Part shown: positions 58,655 through 64,000 of the stretch, one piece after another | Layout of the letters: each line of letters starts with the position of its first letter | How positions within the stretch are numbered: the stretch's first letter is position 1 | Assembly (NCBI GenBank): GCA_002118135.1 | Contig: BDIU01000324.1 | Coordinates: 242,169-306,168 of the forward strand | Direction: 5' to 3' | Source of the DNA: Trebouxia sp. TZW2008 | Taxonomy: Eukaryota; Chlorophyta; Trebouxiophyceae; Trebouxiales; Trebouxiaceae | DNA: 64,000 bases | Made by a program: the position numbers and the translations under genes | Notes under the pieces: model-generated | Database searches by the model: none | Told to the model about the DNA's origin: nothing | The model's input: the letters and a program-made list of their open reading frames with translations, nothing else

Positions 58655-59190
58655 TCGCTCACAGGGGACTAGTTTAAGCAATGAACACTGTGCACCCGCG
58701 CTGACCACTTCGGTATGCCGGACGCTCGACGCGAGAGGCAAACACCTAACCGCATCAACATAATGCATTGACGTAATTGTAGGCATGCATGAGTCACAAG
58801 ACCACTCGTATGACTCATATTGCAGGTCTTGACTGCAGAGGAAGTGCATGCTCCGCTGCGCTCGCTCCGCTCGCGCAGCTCCGCCCCTCATCTGTCAGTG
58901 GGGTCCAAGCCGAGAGGCACAGCGCCGGTCTGCTGCTCGCGCTCTCATCCGCTCGCTCAGCCTGCAAAGGGCGTTCTGCCTCGCGCCCCTCGCTCCGCTC
59001 GGGGCGCTCGGCACGGCCTCGCTACGCTTGGATGACTCAACCTCGGCCTGGAGCAAACCAAGGTACAGCAGTAATATCGCTTGCGCCTGCGCTGCCGTGC
59101 GAGTGCGGCACTGCAAAGTCGAAGCAACACTTTTGACACAGCGCTTGCGACAGCACATTCACACTCCGTCCGTTTACCCGCGTACCTAGC
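58655..59190. promoter_or_regulatory. CpG-rich divergent promoter, AS3MT / EFG1
   Basis: Between opposite starts. The 58850-59040 part is extremely GC- and CpG-rich with direct and inverted repeats of cgctccgctcg, unlike anything else in the window. Long open frames here are compositional. Confidence 0.65.
58855..59007. repeat. Pair of GC hairpins with identical loops
   Basis: 58855-58879: stem gctgcgc/gcgcagc around loop tcgctccgctc. 58983-59007: stem gcgcccc/ggggcgc around the same 11-nt loop. The 7-bp stems differ in sequence yet pair perfectly. Related fragments lie between and after (gcgctctcatccgctcgctc, cggcctcgctacgcttgg). Confidence 0.9.
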
Positions 59191-61273
59191 ATGGTGTCAA
59201 AACAGAAGAAACCCCGAGCCGTCGGCAAAGGCAGTCACTCGCTGCTCAAGGGGCCAAAGTCTGCCTCCACCAAGCAAAGCAAGTCTGGTAAACTGACCTC
59301 TGTGAAAAACAAGATCAGAGGTGTAGAGCGCCTGCTTCGAAAGGCAGGTGCTGCACCGTTTTCGCTCTTAAGCTGCGCTCTGTTCAGTCTGACGCCTGCA
59401 TCGAACATTCAGGCAGGCACAGATCACAAGATGAAGCGCAACTTGGAGAATAAGCTGGCTGAGCTGCAAAGCTCTCTAGTCAGACATGACAAGGAGGCAC
59501 TGGAGCGCAAATATGCTGTTCGCTATCACAAGGTTGTTGTCAAGTGCTTGCATAAGCACAGACTCACACTTGTTTCAAGCTCACATATACGATGATCTGG
59601 AGGCCTCAAGGCTGAGTCATGCACGCATATGCAGATTCGCTTCTTTGAGCGCATTAAATTAGAACGTCGAGCCAAACAGCTGGACAGCAAAACAGCAAGA
59701 GGTCATGCCCTCTCTGAAGAGGAACTGCAGTCACTTCAGCAGATCAAGCAGGATTTGCAGGTAGGAGCATGTGACTCCTATTTCTACAGTTTACCTCACA
59801 TCAGCAGACTGCAAACACACATGCGTTGGCAACCTTCGTTAAGCCTGCTTCCAACAACCCTCACCCATATCAATCAAATTGCTGCTGTCACTGCAGTATG
59901 TGATACACTTTCCCAAAGGTGAAAGATACGTCTCCATCCTCAAGCAAGCTGCTGATCCTGCAGCTCAAGCTCAGCTTGAGTCTGAACGTACACGGTTGAT
60001 GGGTTTGGTACGACATCAGCTGGCAGAGAAGGCCTTGTTGGCTGATGCTGATGAGGGATTGGGCAAAGCCATTCAGCATGAGGTGAGCATGATGCATTGC
60101 CAAAGCCTGGCAAGTGATCACTGATCTAACAGCAACACTCTATGTTTAGTGATGGTGACTGCATGAAAGCAGTTTTATGTCAGCCCTCTACGGCTGAACT
60201 CTTTTTATAAATGTTTTGGACATTGTCTGGTGACCCCTCAGTTTTGTCTCAAGGACAGAATATGTACAATGAGCTGTGCTGGCTGCAACTGTGACATGTC
60301 TGCAGGCCGTGATTGTAGGGCTAATCCAAACTCTCTCGGCTTTGCAGGATCAACACGCCAATCAGGCTGATGCTGATGAGTTCTTTCTTGAAAGTGACGA
60401 CTGCAATGCTGCTCTGACATCAACAGCGATTCAGCCAGCAAAGGCCCTGATGCCTGAGACGGTGCATGCTATTTCAGCAGCCGCTAAGATCAGGTCTTCG
60501 CAGGCACAGCAACAGTCTGTACATGCAGCTGCTGTTGGAAAGCATCAGCAAAAGCGTCAGCATGATCAATTGCGTCAACCCAAAGCGCTTGCCAAAAGAG
60601 CCAAGCACAGCCATTTGCAGGAGACATCTGCAATGCCACAAGTGACAGATGACACAGCATATGATACGCGTCAGCATCTGTCTCAACCTTTGCTGTCAAG
60701 GCCTCAGACTGCCAACACTGCTGCTGACAGTGACGGGAATATTGTCAAGCGCCTTAGCAGACCTGACTTCCATGCTCAGCAGTTGCGCACAGTTATACAG
60801 CCCAGGGCGAGCACAGCGGTGCCAAAAGCAAATGCTGCTGTCCCTCAGGCTGATGCAGCTGTGCTCAAGGTAATGCAACTGCAATATGCTTGGCCCCGTA
60901 GATGGCAGTGTAGGGTTATCACATCGTGCAATTGACTCCAGCAAAGGCAGATGTACAGCTCCAATTAGCGCAACTTTTCATCTTATTTGTGCAGGGGTCT
61001 GACAAAGCAACAAGGGGTCACCTCAAGTCTCAGGCATTACTTCATCAGCTCAAGCAGAAACATTTGATGCAGCATAATCAACCGAGACAGCAAGTGCAGT
61101 TGCCAGCAGAGCTGCATCAGATGCCAGCTCAACGCAGAAGTCACAAAGTTATACCAAAACAGCATGATTCATCTGTGAGTAAAGACTTGCAAAAACAGGA
61201 TACATCTGCAGCAGTCAAAGCGCATATGCCTGTGCGAACACGAGCGCAGGGTGGGCGCAAGAGACGCAAGTAG
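59191..61273 (+). CDS. EFG1: rRNA-processing protein EFG1
   Basis: Nucleolar factor for early 18S rRNA/40S processing. Exons 59191-59347, 59417-59532, 59635-59760, 59897-60082, 60348-60869, 60995-61273; 1,386 nt, 461 aa, all phases fit. The EFG1 domain is seen in order: SVKNKIRGVERLLRKA, KRNLENKLAELQ, RYHKIRFFERIKLERR, and YVIHFPKGERYVSIL. The C-terminal half (from ADADEFFLES) is longer than in yeast EFG1 (about 230 aa), low-complexity, Gln- and Ala-rich, and ends with a basic GGRKRRK likely to be a nuclear/nucleolar signal. Start is the first ATG after the CpG-rich region. Poly(A) TGTAA at 61371-61375, about 100 nt past the stop. Confidence 0.88.
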
Positions 61274-61908
61274 TGCACATTCAAAATCATTCAGGTCGTT
61301 AGAAGTCAATGAGTAGATGTCAAGTACAAGTCAGTACTAAAGTAGACTAGATACACAGACCACAGTAAGCTGTAACACTTCGGGGGTTCTCACATGCCCA
61401 CTCTTTCTGGGACCAAACCGCGCAAAACCTTTGGAACGAACAAAGTACAATCCAAATGTATGTCAGCACCACACAACGACAAGACAGACTGCTCAAGTTC
61501 AGCTGTTCATATGTAGAACGAAAATGCAGGGCAAACAAACAGCATTGCTTGATTCAGGAACAGCCCATTTCAAGCGCATGATACGGGGCATCTACCTAGT
61601 GACTATCTACCCACAAAAATACTGAGACACTGTATGCAGAATTATTTGCATCAGTTCAAGTGTGCACTCGCATGCTGAACTCTAGGCCTTTGTATGGCAC
61701 CTACAAGCTGGACAGTGAAGCATGTGTAATAAGCTGTGGCTGGACGAAAGTGGCATGGCAGAGATGGGAGTCAGTGACTGGCTGATCAGAGATGGGGGTT
61801 GATGACTGTCTGATCAGAGAGCAGAAACATATCAGGTATGAAAAGCCTGCATAAATCGAAAGGGCTGCCATGGTGAGAACACAAATGCAGGTCCAACAAA
61901 CAAAAGCG
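61274..61908. other. Convergent 3' region, EFG1 / F-box-cyclin
   Basis: Contains the TGTAA at 61371-61375. A tandem duplication of about 35 bp is seen at 61755-61835 (ctgatcagagatggg...gtcagtgactgg, then ctgatcagagatggg...gatgactgt). No gene. Confidence 0.6.
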
Positions 61909-63295
61909 CTACGTCTGTGTTGGACAAGCCAACGTGAGCTGTGCTTTCGCCCAAGCCACGTTGTACTCTTCATACCCATGGTTCTCATATTGTGAGCACC
62001 AAATACGACGCAAATGGCCAGCTGAAGTTGAGGCTTGCACCTCCTTGAGCCGGTCTTTGCAGCTTTGAACCTCTTTTTGCCTGTATGCTGAGTATTGCTG
62101 CAGCATCTGTGGCCAAGACTCCTTATTGAACAGTTCAAAGGCATTTGACAATGATGCTGCAGCAACCATTGAAGGGGAGAAGGCCGCACACTGCAGATCT
62201 AGAAGGCTAAGCTGCAAGAAGAAGCTGCACAGCAGTACACATGGTGTGAGGTTTCTGGCGACAGTGATAGTGGTGCTCAATACAGGACAGCCAGCAAGGG
62301 TTGCAACAATGACGGTACCTTGCAACTGTGTACACGTGCATCTCATCTGATGACAACAGTGTTGACATGATGGCTCGGTACCACAAGCTTCTTAGAAACA
62401 TTTTGGCATTGGGCGCATCTTTGAAGTGTTCTGGTGTTGTTTCTGCCACCTTTTGTGTCATGGACTCAACTTCATCAGAAGTGTATGTGCAGTCACTGAT
62501 GTACGCAAAGCGCTGTGCATCAAGACTGTCATCCTGATCAGTGAGCCTGACTGGTGTTCTACTGACAGTATCTGTCATAGCTGCTCTTAGACAAGCTATG
62601 CCAACCAGTTGGAACCTGCAGCAGCAAACTACTTCAAACGAGCTCATTGGCTGCATTGACGCTGCAGCTAAATTGCGATCAGAACAAAGGCATAGGTGTG
62701 CAATAAAGCATAGGCAGCTCGAGAGCCATAGCGATCTGACTCACCGCGACAAATCGTCTACTTTGTGTTGACTGAGATACTGGTCAAGATAGCTGACGGC
62801 CTTGAACAGCATTGTCGACTCCAAATTCCAGTCCCACGATACCTGCAGAGAATTGGCGCAAACAAAATCAGCTGCAACTGCACCAGCCATCTGACGGAGA
62901 CAGCCCACAAAACAAGACGTCATCGAAATGCCTACCTCTGCAAGCCACTCAGTCAATACCATGCGGTGTTTAGGATTCACAATGTTCTGCAGCTTTGTGA
63001 TTGCTTGCACACAAGGTACTGCGTCCACCTCCTTTTCTCTCAGCTCCAACAACTCGTATTGTCGTTTCCACTGTGTGTCTGCTGAAGCTGCTATTTGCGA
63101 CCAAACTGGCCAACGCTTCTCACAAGCAGATCGCCAGATACTTTCTCTATTGTTAGCAAAGACTTGCGTTGCACAAACAGCTCTACCGATGTCTTTGCCA
63201 CCAAGATGCGACAGGACCTCTATCCATAACTCTTCGGGGAAATGCTCTGATATACCACGCAGCTGCGCCCTGCTCCTAGAGCGTGTTGTGACCAT
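61909..63295 (-). CDS. F-box plus cyclin-domain protein (cyclin-F-like)
   Basis: Minus-strand exons: 63295-62936, 62842-62745, 62615-62319, 62224-61909; 1,071 nt, 356 aa, all phases fit. An F-box lies at about residues 14-55 (FPEELWIEVLSHLGGKDI, VFANNRESIWRSACEKRW). A cyclin N-lobe follows: KHRMVLTEWLAEVSWDW, FKAVSYLDQYLS, FQLVGIACLRAAM, with the Lys/Glu pair (HRM...TEW) as in cyclins. A C-lobe-like part begins LSLLDLQCAAFSPSMVAAASL. The order matches animal cyclin F, a substrate receptor of SCF ligases, but that protein is about twice as long. Start at MVTTRSRS was chosen; another Met lies upstream at 63340 in the same frame. Confidence 0.85.
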
Positions 63296-63396
63296 CTTCC
63301 CGAGCAGCAACCGCAACAAACAGACTTGACTCGCGGACAATAGGCTCCTTTGGCGCCTTTGCAGAGTTGCTGTTGCATGGCTTGAGTTTTCAAACT

Positions 63397-63925
63397 TTAT
63401 CGTTGATTATTTTCCATTTTATACAAATTGATTTTCGCGAGATGCGAAGTCGAACAGGCACTTCCTGTCACGGCTGTACCCTTTCCTGCCTTCACGCTCG
63501 AATTGGCTTGACCTATTGCTGACAGAGCTAGCTTTGTATCTTGCCCTCCCATTACAAGGCCATCAGACAGCAGATCAAAGCTCGTCACATCCCAGCGAGA
63601 GTAGTTGGGCACCATGTCAATATGTCCGAGCATTCTTGCATAAGCATAAATTGCATATCGAAGCTGCCTAACGTTAGTACTGTTTACAGTCGTGGGACGT
63701 CCCTGCAGAATTGCTTGAACATGCTTGTGTTGGCCATAAGCCACACTTGGACCTGCCATTGGACGGGTTACACAGCATGTGCAGGCCTCCTTGCAGAGTG
63801 CCTGCGTTGCCCTTGATGAGATGCAGTGATGAACTACCACAGCTGTGGCCTATGAAAATCATGATCTGATCACGATACTGATGCAGTAGAACACAGAGTC
63901 TGTTTGCATAGTCGAGACTGCTCAT
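63397..63925 (-). CDS. Unidentified protein, C-terminal exons (partial)
   Basis: Two minus-strand exons join in phase: one from about 63925 or further upstream to 63838 and the final 63752-63397 (stop at 63397). The first encodes YANRLCVLLHQYRDQIM and then IFIGHSCG, a possible nucleophile elbow (GxSxG) of an alpha/beta-hydrolase, but the residues after it (PSVAYGQHKHV) do not fit one well. The last 80 residues look like a real domain (LRYAIYAYARMLGHIDMVPNYSRWDV). I cannot name the family. The start lies outside the window or further upstream. Its stop is 101 nt from the F-box/cyclin ATG on the same strand. Confidence 0.4.
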
Positions 63926-64000
63926 GCATTACATGACCATCTCGTGTTCTCCCCTAATGGAGAGAGGCGTTCAAATTTTTACAACAAGACAACTGGGTGC

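Noticed and set aside
59010..59190. Upstream extension of EFG1 through open frames
   Set aside because: Open frames overlap on several frames in GC-rich repeats; the family domain starts just after the ATG at 59191.
1..64000. tRNA, rRNA, CRISPR, insertion sequences
   Set aside because: No B-box-like cloverleaf, rRNA core or regular spacer array was found; the tandem repeats are exon copies or minisatellites.

Overview
This is an intron-rich nuclear segment, most likely from a green alga (Chlorophyta, perhaps Trebouxiophyceae). I infer this from a Toc64/OEP64 chloroplast import receptor, a plant-type VPS3, an ARID protein with the plant ARID-HMGB linker motif, an algal-type arsenite methyltransferase, and TGTAA poly(A) signals after several stops. 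No species can be named from sequence alone. Most introns are GT...TGCAG; two are GC-AG.

Layout, left to right: OEP64 (+, 5' end outside the window); importin-9 (+, 16 exons, about 1,037 aa); plastid-type glutaredoxin (-) divergent from a 2OG-Fe(II) oxygenase (+); RAB7 (-) divergent from VPS3 (+); NAA10 (-) divergent from a RING-finger protein (+); an ARID protein (+); a 2.4-kb stretch with no firm gene; an AVT1-like amino acid transporter (-) divergent from TMEM230 (+), whose stop codon lies 8 nt before the ATG of an intronless PIG-X (+); a coiled-coil protein (-); arsenite methyltransferase (-) divergent from EFG1 (+); an F-box/cyclin protein (-); and the end of an unidentified gene (-).

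Twelve genes could be assembled exon by exon with every intron phase agreeing and lengths close to the families where known. Those exon lists are the main evidence and are given per gene.

Two features stand out. First, many introns hold tandem, partly decayed copies of the adjacent exon edge with its splice site: OEP64, IPO9, VPS3, the ARID gene, the transporter and the arsenite methyltransferase. Second, TMEM230 and PIG-X look like a dicistronic unit. Gene bodies look poor in CpG and rich in TpG/CpA, while divergent promoters keep CpG, suggesting gene-body methylation. RAB7 and VPS3, partners in endosome-vacuole traffic, share one promoter region.
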